DNA of 64,000 bases, from the NCBI RefSeq assembly GCF_017355855.1, contig NZ_JAFEWD010000010.1, forward strand, positions 124,001-188,000, in the 5' to 3' direction. The position numbers and the translations under genes are program-made. Below, in pieces: positions 18,458 through 28,570 of this stretch (position 1 is the stretch's first letter; each line of letters opens with the position of its first letter). This DNA is from Pedobacter sp. SYSU D00535 (GTDB lineage Bacteria; Bacteroidota; Bacteroidia; Sphingobacteriales; Sphingobacteriaceae). The notes under the pieces were generated by a model. The model was given only the letters and a program-made list of their open reading frames with translations. It was not told the origin of the DNA and did no database searches.

Positions 18458-20029
18458 ATGAAACATAAGTTATTTGCCCTTCTTACCGCAGCAACCTTTA
18501 TGGTTTCTTGCAGTAAAGATTTTTTAGAAAGACCTGATCCGAATGCTCCAACTTTAGAAACCTATTATACTAACGCGGCACAAGTTGACGCAGCTACTGG
18601 ATTACTATACGGAGCAGCCTGGCAGCCTTTTATGGATAGAGCATGGCTAAGTATTGGGGATATAATGGGTGGCACGGGGATCACCTCCGGCCCCGGGGAT
18701 TACGCTCCTTATATGAATTTCACCGTCTCGGAAACCGATGCACAAGTGATGCGGGCATGGCGTTCGTTCTACAAAGTAGCAGGTGTGTCGACCATATTGA
18801 TTAATGCTTTTGAAGACAGAAAGGCGGATCTGGGGGACCAGGACTTCTTGAACAAGGGAATAGCCGAGGCAAAGTTTATGCGGGCGGTCGCATATTTCTA
18901 TCTCACCCGCGTGTTTAAAGACGTGCCGATCGTTACAGATCCTGTCGCCCTGGCAGCCGGTTCAAGCTTCAATGTTCCTCGTTATAAGCAAGCGGATGTA
19001 CTAAAGTTCATTATAGAGGATTTAAAAGCAGCTGAGAACGGACTTCCACTAACTACTCCGGTTCCCAGACTTCGCGTCAATGCGTACTCAGCAAAAGGAA
19101 TGATGTCGAAAGTATACCTCTACATGAAAGATTACGCAAATGCGAAGACGAAGGCTTGGGAGGTGATCAGCTCCGGGCAATACGACCTGTATCCGGACTA
19201 TTACCAGATGTTTTCCACTGCAGCGGCAAACGGAAATATTGAGTCTCTTTTTGCTTTTCAGTGGATCGAAAATGGAGATTGGTCGTCTGCAAATCACGTA
19301 CAAACGAATGTTGGTCCCGGAGCGCTGCTTGATCCCATTGGGGCCGGAGGGTATTCCTCTGTCGTGCCTTCAATCAATTTACTTACTGCATTTGAACCAG
19401 GCGATTTAAGAAGGAAGAGCATTATGGAGCACGGCTTCCATCGGGCTGACTGGAAAAATAAAAATTTTCCGAACGGTTTCACTTACGATACATTAACTAC
19501 TGATAATCCAAAAAGAAGCTACACAGCTACCCGTACAAATACAGCTAAATACGTTGTTGGACCTGGAGACGCTGTAACGAAGGTCATAGGTGTCAGCAAT
19601 AATATGTTCACATATGTATTAAGATACGCTGATATCCTATTGATTTATGCAGAGGCGGTTCTCGCTGATAATGCTTCTACCTCGGACGCGACAGCTCTGG
19701 CTGCTTTCAATAAGGTTCGGAGAAGAGCGGGATTCACCAACGACAAAACCTCGATTACAAAGGACATGATCCTGCATGAGCGGATGATCGAATTTAACTT
19801 CGAGGGGGAGTTCTGGTTCGATGTTCAGCGCCAGGGTTTTGCTAAAGCAAAAGAAATTTTGGAAAAGCAGGAGCGCGGTGAATATACAACGAGCAACGGA
19901 GTAAGGACGATTAACCATGCTGACGTAAAAGGCTACTTCACATCAGAGAGTCAGTTGTTTCTGCCGGTTCCAGCAGCAGAGGTTCTATTGAACCCTCTAC
20001 TATCACAACCAGCTGTAAACTATTATTAA
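18458..20029 (+). CDS. SusD-like glycan-binding lipoprotein
   Basis: Surface lid of the SusCD complex, 523 residues. Lipobox MVSC with C18, then SKDFLERPDPN, a typical SusD opening. Helical repeat region with EAKFMRAVAYFYLTRVFKDVP, where the conserved R-A-x-x-Y-F pattern lies, and the RagB/SusD C-terminal part with YVLRYADILLIYAEA and a late ERMIEFNFEGEFWFDVQRQG block. It is followed after 16 bp by the surface-binding lipoprotein. Specificity for mannan is from context. Confidence 0.95.
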   Translation: MKHKLFALLTAATFMVSCSKDFLERPDPNAPTLETYYTNAAQVDAATGLLYGAAWQPFMDRAWLSIGDIMGGTGITSGPGDYAPYMNFTVSETDAQVMRAWRSFYKVAGVSTILINAFEDRKADLGDQDFLNKGIAEAKFMRAVAYFYLTRVFKDVPIVTDPVALAAGSSFNVPRYKQADVLKFIIEDLKAAENGLPLTTPVPRLRVNAYSAKGMMSKVYLYMKDYANAKTKAWEVISSGQYDLYPDYYQMFSTAAANGNIESLFAFQWIENGDWSSANHVQTNVGPGALLDPIGAGGYSSVVPSINLLTAFEPGDLRRKSIMEHGFHRADWKNKNFPNGFTYDTLTTDNPKRSYTATRTNTAKYVVGPGDAVTKVIGVSNNMFTYVLRYADILLIYAEAVLADNASTSDATALAAFNKVRRRAGFTNDKTSITKDMILHERMIEFNFEGEFWFDVQRQGFAKAKEILEKQERGEYTTSNGVRTINHADVKGYFTSESQLFLPVPAAEVLLNPLLSQPAVNYY

Positions 20030-20045
20030 CCTAAAAAAAATAGAG

Positions 20046-21077
20046 ATGAACTTCTTAAAATATATTCGGACCAAACACATAGTGGCAATAGCAGCTATCA
20101 GTCTTGTTTTTACCGCTTGCAAAAAGGATCCTAACGGGATGAACGAAGCGGAGCCCGGCGACCTTAATGTGAGTCAAATAGATCCCGGAGAAGGTTCGGG
20201 CGGTGACGTTCTAATCGTAAAAGGTTCTGGATTAGGCGGCATTCAAAGCGTCGTATTCGAAAAAGACAGTGTTCCGGCTGGCTTTAATCCTGTTTTCAAC
20301 AATGAGAATGCCCTTGTATTCCGGATTCCTGATACAGCAGGGGGCGGCCCTCAAAATATTATATTTACCAATAGGGCAGGCAAAGTTGTCAAAGTTCCTT
20401 TCAAAGTTATTGCGTTGCCAACTGTCAGTCAGGTTTCAGCGATAGAGGTAGACGCAGGCACGCGGGTAACACTAACAGGAATTAACCTTGAAGATGTAAG
20501 TCAGGTGCAAATCGATGGTACAACGGATGCCGCTACAATTGTATCAAAATCAAAGAAAGAGCTGGTACTCGAAATGCCCGCAAGCACTAAAAGCAGAGCG
20601 AAGCTTTCAATCACAAACTCGTCGGGAACGCGAGTGACTGAGCAGGAGTTCGTTTACCTTCCAAATGCATATCCAATTTTTACAGAGTCTCAGCCTGCCA
20701 ATGTTGATTATTGGGGTTGGAGCATAGGATATAGTACTTCGAACGCTTTTTCCATAAGCGGATCAAATTCTTTAAAAGCAGAATATACCGGTTCCTGGGG
20801 TGGATTACAGCTGCATATGAAGAATGCGGTTAGTCTTGCTCCTTACAAGTATGTTACCTTCTGGATCAAGGGAGCAGAGGTTGATAAGGTAATAAGCTTC
20901 AATTTCAATTGGGCAAATACACAGGCAATTAACGTCCCTGCTAATAAATGGACCTATTTCAAGTTCGACCTCGATTTATTCAAGGGGGCAGGGGTTTCCA
21001 ATCTAGATGATTTTATTATGCAGGTTAACGGTGATCCTGCTACTTTTTACCTCGATAATGTCCTCCTGGTAAAATAA
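20046..21077 (+). CDS. IPT/TIG surface glycan-binding lipoprotein (SGBP)
   Basis: 343 residues, lipoprotein with C25 in VFTAC followed by KKDP. Two IPT/TIG-like immunoglobulin folds (about 40-120 and 125-210, each with GSGLGG- or GINLEDV-type turns) act as spacer. The C-terminal part (about 215-343), rich in Trp and Tyr (DYWGWSIGY, GSWGGLQL), resembles a carbohydrate-binding beta-sandwich. This is the usual third gene after SusC and SusD and should hold mannan at the cell surface. No enzyme motif. A strong hairpin follows the stop. Confidence 0.82.
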   Translation: MNFLKYIRTKHIVAIAAISLVFTACKKDPNGMNEAEPGDLNVSQIDPGEGSGGDVLIVKGSGLGGIQSVVFEKDSVPAGFNPVFNNENALVFRIPDTAGGGPQNIIFTNRAGKVVKVPFKVIALPTVSQVSAIEVDAGTRVTLTGINLEDVSQVQIDGTTDAATIVSKSKKELVLEMPASTKSRAKLSITNSSGTRVTEQEFVYLPNAYPIFTESQPANVDYWGWSIGYSTSNAFSISGSNSLKAEYTGSWGGLQLHMKNAVSLAPYKYVTFWIKGAEVDKVISFNFNWANTQAINVPANKWTYFKFDLDLFKGAGVSNLDDFIMQVNGDPATFYLDNVLLVK

Positions 21078-21081
21078 TCTA

Positions 21082-21112
21082 AATCGTCCGGTTCTGTCTG
21101 GACCGGACGATT
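21082..21112 (+). terminator. Hairpin after SGBP gene
   Basis: Perfect 11-bp stem AATCGTCCGGT/ACCGGACGATT with a 9-nt loop, immediately after the stop codon. No good T-run follows, so partial termination or 3'-end protection that raises expression of susC, susD and the SGBP over the enzymes downstream is likely. The remaining 156 bp to the next start hold nothing else clear. Confidence 0.6.
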
Positions 21113-21268
21113 ATTCCGCTCTACAATCTGCCGATAAAAGTATGATTTAAGTATCTGATCATTAGTAACGCAGTTGACAAGATGGATCAGGCAGCTGGAT
21201 AGAAGAAACGACAAGTATGCAGCTTTTGCAAATGAAATAAAACGAGAAATGTACAAGAACAGACAGTA

Positions 21269-22501
21269 ATGAAAAAAATTTTAAACACACTCTTAGCTAT
21301 CCTCTTTTCCGTAACGGTTTCGGCGCAGGGGAATAATTATGTTCAGAATTATACAAAGTTTGAAGGGCTGGCCCTAACGCCGCCAATGGGTTGGAACAGC
21401 TGGAATAAGTTCGGCTGTAATGTGGATGAGAAGATGATCCGTGAAATTGCAGATGCAATGGTGTCGTCGGGAATGAAAGATGCCGGATATACTTATGTAA
21501 ATATCGATGACTGCTGGCATGGCGACCGCGACAGCCTCGGCTTTATTCATCCTGATCCGCAACGCTTCCCTTCGGGGATGAAAGCACTTGCAGACTACGT
21601 GCATTCGAAAGGTTTGAAGTTAGGTATCTATTCTGATGCTGGTTCTCAAACCTGTGGCGGAAGACCAGGTAGCAGGGGTTATGAGTTTCAGGATGCGCAG
21701 ACTTATGCAAGCTGGGGTATTGACTATTTGAAGTATGATTGGTGCAATACAGAGGGCCTTAAGGCCGAAGGAGCTTATAAGACTATGGCAGCAGCGTTAC
21801 GGAAGGCTGGTCGTCCGATAGTGCTGAGTATTTGTGAGTGGGGTGATGATAAACCCTGGGAGTGGGGCAAAACAGTAGGTCATTTGTGGAGAACGACCGG
21901 TGATATTTACAACTGTTTTGATTGTGTAGAAGATCACGGCACCTGGAAGTCATGGGGAGTAATGCAAATCTTAGATAAACAGGAAGGTCTGCGTGAGTTT
22001 GCAGGACCAGGCCACTGGAATGATCCTGATATGCTGGAAGTTGGAAACGGAATGCCGGTTCATCAGGAGCGCGCCCATTTCTCTATGTGGGCTATGCTTG
22101 CTGCTCCTCTCATTGCAGGGAACGATTTAAGATCTATGTCTGCGCAAACAAAAGATGTTCTGACAAACCGGGAAGTGATTGCAATCGATCAGGACGAACT
22201 TGGAATACAAGGTTTTAAATCAAGCTCTCTGGATAGTGTTGAAACCTGGTATAAACCTCTGAAGAATGGTGACTGGGCGATCTGCTTCCTGAATAGATCA
22301 AAATCGCCAAAGCCTTTACAACTCAAGTGGGCTGACCATTCTGTAGAGGACTCTTTTGCCAAACGGGAGTTAAACACCAAAAAGGATACCTATAGAATAA
22401 GAAACCTATGGACTAAGAAAGACATGGGCACTACTAAGGGAATATTGAAAGCAAGTATTCCGGGGCAAGATGTTTTGATGTTAAGATTGATAAAACGATA
22501 A
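21269..22501 (+). CDS. GH27 alpha-galactosidase
   Basis: 410 residues with a type I signal peptide ending SVTVSAQG. The GH27 barrel starts with the family signature LTPPMGWNSWNKFGC. NIDDCW, the nucleophile D157 in YLKYDWC and the acid/base D212 in RTTGDI match characterised GH27 enzymes; GPGHWNDPDML is also typical. Predicted to remove alpha-1,6-galactose from galactomannan or its oligosaccharides in the periplasm. It is the second alpha-galactosidase of the locus, in a family different from the GH97. A GH26 gene follows after 46 bp. Length and motifs are complete. Confidence 0.93.
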   Translation: MKKILNTLLAILFSVTVSAQGNNYVQNYTKFEGLALTPPMGWNSWNKFGCNVDEKMIREIADAMVSSGMKDAGYTYVNIDDCWHGDRDSLGFIHPDPQRFPSGMKALADYVHSKGLKLGIYSDAGSQTCGGRPGSRGYEFQDAQTYASWGIDYLKYDWCNTEGLKAEGAYKTMAAALRKAGRPIVLSICEWGDDKPWEWGKTVGHLWRTTGDIYNCFDCVEDHGTWKSWGVMQILDKQEGLREFAGPGHWNDPDMLEVGNGMPVHQERAHFSMWAMLAAPLIAGNDLRSMSAQTKDVLTNREVIAIDQDELGIQGFKSSSLDSVETWYKPLKNGDWAICFLNRSKSPKPLQLKWADHSVEDSFAKRELNTKKDTYRIRNLWTKKDMGTTKGILKASIPGQDVLMLRLIKR

Positions 22502-22547
22502 TGCTGCGCGTACTCACGGGCGGTTTAATTATAAAGACAGGGGCTAG

Positions 22548-23783
22548 ATGATGTATTTAAATAGATTAAGATTTATCCGAAACGCTGCACTTATTTCGCT
22601 GCTGTTTTTTATTGGATGTAAAAAGAAAGAAGGAGTAGATACAGTACAAAAGCCTCCAGTGGAGGAAGAAGTTGTGCCGGCTCTTTCCACCATCAAGTCA
22701 GGCTTGGTAGACAAGAGCGCGACCGATGAAACTGCATGGCTTTTTTATAACATGCAAACGGTAGCCAGGAAACACACTCTTTTTGGACACCAGGATGCCA
22801 CCAAAAGGGGGGTTATTAATTCTTCAACTTCGTGGGCAAACGAACAGCACCTTCCGGCAGTTTCGAAAGAAAAGTCGGATGTGAAGGAGGTTACGGGTTC
22901 ATATCCGGTAGTTTACGGTCATGATTTCAACTACATCGCCGGCTGGGCAGAAGGTGGTTGGTTTGATTACGAGAGGCAAATTGCAAAAGAACTAACTATC
23001 GAAGCTTACAATAGGGGAGGGATTAACACCTACTCCTGGCACTATAGTAATCCTGTTTCAAAAGGTAGCTTTAATTGGAATGAGTCGCCTGTTGAAGCGG
23101 TAAGCAGAATTCTTCCAGGGGGATCACACCATGAAGTATTCAAAGGTTCCCTACAACAAGTTGCGAATTATGCGAAATCACTTATTGCAGCGGATGGAAA
23201 GCTAGTTCCTGTAATATTCAGACCATTTCATGAGATGGACGGTGGTTGGTTTTGGTGGGGGAAAGGCCATTGTACTCCGGCTCAGTATAAGGAACTATTT
23301 CAGTTTACTGTTACTTACCTAAGAGATGAGTTGGGGGTTCGCAATTTCCTTTATTGCTGGTCTCCGGGAGGAGATTATACGACCCTGACGCAATACCTGG
23401 AGTTTTATCCTGGGGATAGTTTTGTAGATATATTGGGCACAGATAATTATGGCCTAAATGCAAATGTATCTAATACAACAATCTCAAATAAGCTGAAAAT
23501 CGTTTCCGACTACGCCAAGCAAAAGAGTAAAATCGCTGCCTTTACTGAAACCGGACAGCAGAACCTGACGAACAATAAATGGTACACGGAGAAGTTACTT
23601 GCAAGTATGGAAGCGCAAAAAATAGAAATGGCATACGTGCTTGTGTGGGCTAATACAACTTCCTCCTATTGGACCCCCTACAAGAACCACTCGGCAGAAG
23701 CAGATTTTCTCCAATTTAAGAGTAGTTCCTACGTGATGTTTGCAAATGAATTGAAGCGGCCCATGTACAAGCATCCGCAATAG
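22548..23783 (+). CDS. GH26 beta-mannanase lipoprotein
   Basis: 411 residues. A type II signal peptide ends FFIGC (C24) followed by KKKEG, so a lipoprotein probably at the surface. The GH26 domain spans about 60-400, with acid/base E229 in RPFHEMDGGWFWWG and nucleophile E334 in FTETGQQN. It is closer in layout to the 6794 paralogue (GHQDA at the domain start, TPYKNHS at the end) than to the CBM35-bearing enzyme. It has no accessory domain. It closes the susC operon; a terminator follows. The product spectrum is not readable from sequence. Confidence 0.92.
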   Translation: MMYLNRLRFIRNAALISLLFFIGCKKKEGVDTVQKPPVEEEVVPALSTIKSGLVDKSATDETAWLFYNMQTVARKHTLFGHQDATKRGVINSSTSWANEQHLPAVSKEKSDVKEVTGSYPVVYGHDFNYIAGWAEGGWFDYERQIAKELTIEAYNRGGINTYSWHYSNPVSKGSFNWNESPVEAVSRILPGGSHHEVFKGSLQQVANYAKSLIAADGKLVPVIFRPFHEMDGGWFWWGKGHCTPAQYKELFQFTVTYLRDELGVRNFLYCWSPGGDYTTLTQYLEFYPGDSFVDILGTDNYGLNANVSNTTISNKLKIVSDYAKQKSKIAAFTETGQQNLTNNKWYTEKLLASMEAQKIEMAYVLVWANTTSSYWTPYKNHSAEADFLQFKSSSYVMFANELKRPMYKHPQ

Positions 23784-23842
23784 ATGAGCAAGAGACTTTG
23801 CTTGAGAATAGGGAAGATAAAATAATTAGTCCAACGGAAAAT

Positions 23843-23869
23843 AAACAGGACCTATGAGGGGTCCTGTTT
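23843..23869 (+). terminator. Intrinsic terminator of the susC operon
   Basis: Perfect 10-bp stem AAACAGGACC/GGTCCTGTTT with a 7-nt loop, its 3' arm running into TTTT, 60 bp after the GH26 stop. The rest of the 314-bp gap to the symporter gene contains AT-rich DNA that presumably carries the promoter, but no clear box. Confidence 0.75.
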
Positions 23870-24097
23870 TAGCTGTGGCCTTAATTATTGCAGATGATGT
23901 CCTAAGAATGTCGTTTTTGAAAGCTTTTTTATTCCTTTATAAACATTCGAGCACCTTTTTTTAGTCAAATTAAACCACTGCTACGGCTGACTTTTGGCAT
24001 CGAGAACAGAGAGAAGAGCAGGTTATAGAAATTCGTACTTCAGGTTGCGGTTATACTCAGCTCACCTTTATAAACAAAATACTTTCGATTTAGGAAA

Positions 24098-26008
24098 ATG
24101 AATTTAACAGTTATTGACGTTTCAATGATCGTCTTCTACCTCATCATGATGGTGATGATTGGCTGGTACTACCGTAATAAAGCACGCCAGAACAAGGAAA
24201 GTTATTTGATGGGAGGTAAGAAATTACCATGGTACATGCTGGGGTTAAGCGACGCTTCTGACATGTTTGACATCAGTGGCACAATGTGGATGGTATCCCT
24301 GTGTTTTGTATATGGCTTTAAGAGTATCTGGATTCCATGGCTTTGGCCGGTTTTCAATCAGGTCTTTAATATGATGTACCTTTCGAAGTGGCTGCGCCGT
24401 TCTAATGCGGATACCGGGGCTGAATGGCTTGCAACTCGTTTTGGATTAGAGGGCAAGGGAGTAAAAGGTTCTCATAATATTGTAGTCGCCTTCGCCCTGA
24501 TTGGTTGTCTCGGATTCCTCGCCTATGGCTTTGTAGGATTAGGGAAGTTTATGGAAATTTTTATTCCATGGGACGTCGTCCAGCCGTATTTACCCTTTTA
24601 TATACCCGCAGCTTACGTGCCTCATTTTTATGGTATAATCTTCACATTATTTGCCATGTTTTACTCCATTCTTGGAGGAATGCACAGCATTGTATTAGGA
24701 GATGCGATTAAATATGGGATAATGACAGTGGGATGTATGGCTATTGCCTTTACTGCAGTAACCCATTTGGACGGTAAGGAACTATTAGTCCCGGCAGGGT
24801 GGGACGATCCGTTTTTTGGGTGGCAATTGGATTTAGACTGGAGTAGTATTGTACCTGCGGCGAACCAAAAGATTGAGGAGGACGGCTTCGGCCTGTTCGG
24901 TATCTTCTTTATGATGATGCTCTTCAAAGGTGTTCTTTCCAGTATGGCTGGACCATCCCCGAGTTATGATATGCAAAAAGTGTTATCGACGCGTTCACCA
25001 CAAGAGGCTTCTAAGATGACCGGCTTCGTTTCTATTGTTCTGCTTCCTATCCGGTACTCCATGATTATTGGTCTTACTGTTTTAGCTCTGTTGTATTTTG
25101 GTCAGTTAGATATCACCAGCGAAACAGGCGGTTCTGATTTTGAACGTATTTTACCGGCGGCAATCAATACTTTTTTACCGGCTGGGGTTTTAGGACTAGT
25201 ACTAACCGGATTGCTGGGTGCTTTCATGGGCACTTTTTCGGGAACGCTGAATGCTGCACAAGCTTACGTTGTGAACGACATTTACCTCAAATACATAAAT
25301 CCGCAAGCTTCTACTCAAAAAATTATAACAGCTAACTATCTCGTTGGTGTTGTAGTGGTGACAATAGGAGTAATTCTCGGCTTCTTTGCAAAAGATGTGA
25401 ATAGTATTCTCCAGTGGATCGTAGGTGCTCTTTACGGAGGTTACATTGCTTCGAATGTACTAAAATGGTACTGGTGGAGGTTCAATGCGCACGGCTTCTT
25501 TTGGGGTATGGCTGCAGGGATTACAGCGGCGTTAGTGTTTCCTTTTATTTTTACTGACGTCTTGCCGCTCTACGTCTGGCCACTACTGTTTTTGATTTCT
25601 GTTGCAGGTTGTATACTAGGAACTTATACTGCTCCTCCCACCGATGAGACTATCTTGTTGAACTTCTATAAAACCGTTCGTCCCTGGGGGTTTTGGAATC
25701 CCGTTTATCAAAAGATAAAGACTCAGAATCCTTCATTTCAACCAAATAAAAATTTCAAATTGGATATGTTCAACGTGGTGATTGGAATCGCTGCTCAGCT
25801 TTGTCTCACCGTACTGCCCATGTATTTAATCCTTGGCATGAAGGCACCATTAGCTGTAACCGTTTTAATTCTCACGGTTTTGGTAATTGTGTTAAAGAAG
25901 ACCTGGTGGGATAAGTTGAACGAGGAACCTCAGGTATCCGCAACAGATGATGCCCCGGATATGCCAGCTTTCCCGGAGACCGGAAAAGTGGTCGAGTTTC
26001 AGAAGTAA
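24098..26008 (+). CDS. Sodium:solute symporter (SSS family)
   Basis: Inner-membrane symporter of 636 residues with about 14 hydrophobic segments, starting directly in a membrane span ([18 protein letters not shown]). SSS features are [26 protein letters not shown] near residue 30-60 and the [14 protein letters not shown] and [33 protein letters not shown] region. It begins the catabolic operon with the GH130 and epimerase genes, which lack signal peptides. It is therefore the best candidate for bringing mannobiose or short manno-oligosaccharides into the cytoplasm with sodium. TAGGAAA precedes the ATG as a fair ribosome site. Substrate is inference. Confidence 0.88.
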   Translation: MNLTVIDVSMIVFYLIMMVMIGWYYRNKARQNKESYLMGGKKLPWYMLGLSDASDMFDISGTMWMVSLCFVYGFKSIWIPWLWPVFNQVFNMMYLSKWLRRSNADTGAEWLATRFGLEGKGVKGSHNIVVAFALIGCLGFLAYGFVGLGKFMEIFIPWDVVQPYLPFYIPAAYVPHFYGIIFTLFAMFYSILGGMHSIVLGDAIKYGIMTVGCMAIAFTAVTHLDGKELLVPAGWDDPFFGWQLDLDWSSIVPAANQKIEEDGFGLFGIFFMMMLFKGVLSSMAGPSPSYDMQKVLSTRSPQEASKMTGFVSIVLLPIRYSMIIGLTVLALLYFGQLDITSETGGSDFERILPAAINTFLPAGVLGLVLTGLLGAFMGTFSGTLNAAQAYVVNDIYLKYINPQASTQKIITANYLVGVVVVTIGVILGFFAKDVNSILQWIVGALYGGYIASNVLKWYWWRFNAHGFFWGMAAGITAALVFPFIFTDVLPLYVWPLLFLISVAGCILGTYTAPPTDETILLNFYKTVRPWGFWNPVYQKIKTQNPSFQPNKNFKLDMFNVVIGIAAQLCLTVLPMYLILGMKAPLAVTVLILTVLVIVLKKTWWDKLNEEPQVSATDDAPDMPAFPETGKVVEFQK

Positions 26009-26052
26009 AATCAAACATAATTCCCTCCTTGAATAGAAAGGAATATAAATCA

Positions 26053-27240
26053 ATGAAAGAATCACTACTGACAAACACATTTTTTGAAAGGCGTTTAAGA
26101 ACACTTCGCCGAGTACATGAGGCGCTGTTGAGTAAACCTAATCAGCCGGAAGAGCTGGGAAACGGCATCTTTACCCGTTACCAAAGTCCTATTTTAACAG
26201 CAGCTCATGCTCCCCTGGAGTGGCGCTATGATCTGAATCCGGAAACTAATCCTTATCTGATGGAGCGGTTCGGGATCAATGCCACCTTCAACTCGGGAGC
26301 GATTAAATTGAATGGAAAGTACCTGGTGGTAGCCCGCGTAGAAGGCTATGATCGGAAATCTTTTTTCGCTGTCGCGGAAAGTGATAACGGTATCGACAAT
26401 TTCCGGTTCTGGGAGTATCCCTGTTTGATTCCCGAGACCCATCAGCCGGATACCAATATTTACGACATGCGATTGGTTCAGCACGAGGATGGCTGGATCT
26501 ACGGCCTGTTTTGTACTGAACGCCGCGATCCTTCTGCGCCTGAGGGTGACCAAAGTGCGGCAGTTGCCCAGTGTGGAATTGTGCGCACCAAAGATCTGCT
26601 TACTTGGGAGCGTCTGGCAGATTTGAAAACACCTTCGCCACAACAGCGGAACGTGGTGTTGCACCCTGAGTTTGTTGATGGCAAATACGCTTTCTATACC
26701 CGTCCTCAGGATAGTTTCATTGAGGCCGGAAAGGGGGGAGGAATAGGCTTTGGCTTAAGTGATACCATCGAAAACGCAGTAATTGAGGAGGAAATCGTGA
26801 TCGACAGGAAGCAGTACCATACGGTGTACGAAGCTAAGAATGGTTTAGGACCAGCTCCTATTAAAACCGAAAAAGGCTGGTTGCATTTGGCTCATGGCGT
26901 ACGAAACACGGCGGCGGGCCTGCGCTATGTCCTCTACGTTTTTATGACGGATCTTAACGACATCGCAAAAGTGATCCATAAGCCGACCGGTTACTTCATC
27001 GCCCCTGAAGGAGGAGAGCGAATTGGGGATGTCTCCAACGTGGCTTTCAGCAATGGGTGGATCGCCGACGAGGACGGAAGAGTATTCATCTATTATGCTT
27101 CTTCTGATACCCGTCAGCATGTTGCTCTTTCTACCATTGATCAGCTGCTCGATTATGCCATTAATACTCCTGAAGATGGCTTGCGTTCGGCAAAATCAGT
27201 GGAAACGATCTACAGCATCATTGACAAGAATAAGAGATAG
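26053..27240 (+). CDS. GH130 4-O-beta-D-mannosyl-D-glucose phosphorylase
   Basis: Phosphorolyses beta-1,4-mannosyl-glucose to mannose 1-phosphate and glucose. I chose ATG 26053, with AAGGA 10-15 bp upstream, over the in-frame TTG at 26029. GH130 features are [25 protein letters not shown], the proton-donor aspartate D138 in [20 protein letters not shown] and [19 protein letters not shown]. The N-terminal helix (EKRL-type, here [15 protein letters not shown]) and the length of 395 residues fit the GH130_1 mannosylglucose phosphorylases. No signal peptide, so cytosolic. The epimerase at 27314 makes its substrate from mannobiose, the pairing known in Bacteroides fragilis and Ruminococcus albus. 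Confidence 0.92.
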   Translation: MKESLLTNTFFERRLRTLRRVHEALLSKPNQPEELGNGIFTRYQSPILTAAHAPLEWRYDLNPETNPYLMERFGINATFNSGAIKLNGKYLVVARVEGYDRKSFFAVAESDNGIDNFRFWEYPCLIPETHQPDTNIYDMRLVQHEDGWIYGLFCTERRDPSAPEGDQSAAVAQCGIVRTKDLLTWERLADLKTPSPQQRNVVLHPEFVDGKYAFYTRPQDSFIEAGKGGGIGFGLSDTIENAVIEEEIVIDRKQYHTVYEAKNGLGPAPIKTEKGWLHLAHGVRNTAAGLRYVLYVFMTDLNDIAKVIHKPTGYFIAPEGGERIGDVSNVAFSNGWIADEDGRVFIYYASSDTRQHVALSTIDQLLDYAINTPEDGLRSAKSVETIYSIIDKNKR

Positions 27241-27313
27241 AAGCCAGGCAGCATGCGATGGCTGGTAAAGAAAAATCACAATAACAAATAAATAAGCGGT
27301 AAGCATTATTTCA

Positions 27314-28567
27314 ATGTCGACGATTCAATTAAGCTCCCGGTTGCGAGCGTATAAAAAAGAGGTAAAACAAGAGTTGGACAATATTTTGGACTATTGGTTG
27401 CAGTACGCTCCAGACAACATCAACGGCGGGTTTATTGGAAAAATCGACAACGATAATGTAGGTGATTATACCGCACCAAAGGGAGCGGTGCTGAATGCCC
27501 GCATCCTTTGGTCTTTTTCTGCTGCGTATAATCTGGAGGCAAAAGAAGTTTATCTGGAAGCTGCTGGCAGGGCGTACAATTATATTCAGGAGCACCTGAT
27601 CGATGAGGAGTTTGGGGGAGTGTTCTGGACCGTGAACGCAGAGGGAAAGTTACTGAATACGAAGAAACAGGTTTACGCAATAGCGTTTACCATTTACGGT
27701 TTGAGCGAATACTATATCGCCAGCAAAAATGAGGATGCAAAAAGTAAGGCAATTCAACTTTATGAGCTGTTGGTAGATAAGGCTTTTGACAGGAGGCAAA
27801 CCGGTTATTTTGAAGCTTTTACTCGCGAATGGGATGAGTTGCCGGACTTGCGGTTAAGCCTTAAAGACGCCAATGAGAAGAAGACAATGAACACTCATTT
27901 ACATGTTTTGGAAGCCTACACAACACTCTATCTTGTTTGGAGAAATGAAGGTTTAAAAAGGCAGATTCAACTCCTTATCCGAAATTTTCTTGACCACATC
28001 ATCGATCCAGAGACGCGGCACTTAGTACTTTTCCTGGATGAAAACTGGACTAAAAAATCTGACATCATTTCATATGGTCATGATATCGAAGCTGCCTGGC
28101 TTCTGCTCGAAGCGGCCGAAGCGATCGAAGACCAGGACTTGATTCTAAAAGTCAGAAATGCCTCCATAGCGTTGACTCAGGCAGCAGCAGAAGGGTTTGA
28201 TTTAGAAGTAAAAGGAGGCTTGTATTACGAATTTGCGCCATCCGACCATCACTTAATAACAGAAAAGCATTGGTGGGTACAAGCTGAGGCAATGGTCGGT
28301 TTTTTCAATGCGTACCAGCTCTCCGGGAACGAGTTTTTTTTAAATAGATCTCTAAAAGTCTGGGACTTTATTAAGAACAGTATTCTCGATAAGGAAAATG
28401 GCGAGTGGACCTGGGGTGTTTTAGACGATGGTTCCGTTATGATGAACCAGGATAAGGTTGGTTTATGGAAATGTCCCTACCACAATAGCAGGGCATGTAT
28501 TGAAATCATAAAAAGAGCAACCGCCATGGAGGAAACAGTAAAGAATGTTAATCAAATAATGAACTGA
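27314..28567 (+). CDS. Cellobiose/mannobiose 2-epimerase (AGE family)
   Basis: 417-residue (alpha/alpha)6-barrel enzyme of the N-acylglucosamine/cellobiose 2-epimerase family, which epimerises the reducing-end sugar at C2. With beta-1,4-mannobiose as substrate it yields mannosyl-glucose for the neighbouring GH130 phosphorylase. Signature blocks are NGGFIGKIDNDN near the N-terminus, H256 in SYGHDIEAAWLL, EKHWWVQAEAMVGF and H390 in WKCPYHNSRACIE; the two histidines match the catalytic pair of cellobiose 2-epimerases. No signal peptide. The downstream cupin gene starts 4 bp after its stop. The gene name ce is used for such enzymes, but I leave the symbol open. Confidence 0.92.
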   Translation: MSTIQLSSRLRAYKKEVKQELDNILDYWLQYAPDNINGGFIGKIDNDNVGDYTAPKGAVLNARILWSFSAAYNLEAKEVYLEAAGRAYNYIQEHLIDEEFGGVFWTVNAEGKLLNTKKQVYAIAFTIYGLSEYYIASKNEDAKSKAIQLYELLVDKAFDRRQTGYFEAFTREWDELPDLRLSLKDANEKKTMNTHLHVLEAYTTLYLVWRNEGLKRQIQLLIRNFLDHIIDPETRHLVLFLDENWTKKSDIISYGHDIEAAWLLLEAAEAIEDQDLILKVRNASIALTQAAAEGFDLEVKGGLYYEFAPSDHHLITEKHWWVQAEAMVGFFNAYQLSGNEFFLNRSLKVWDFIKNSILDKENGEWTWGVLDDGSVMMNQDKVGLWKCPYHNSRACIEIIKRATAMEETVKNVNQIMN

Positions 28568-28570
28568 AAA

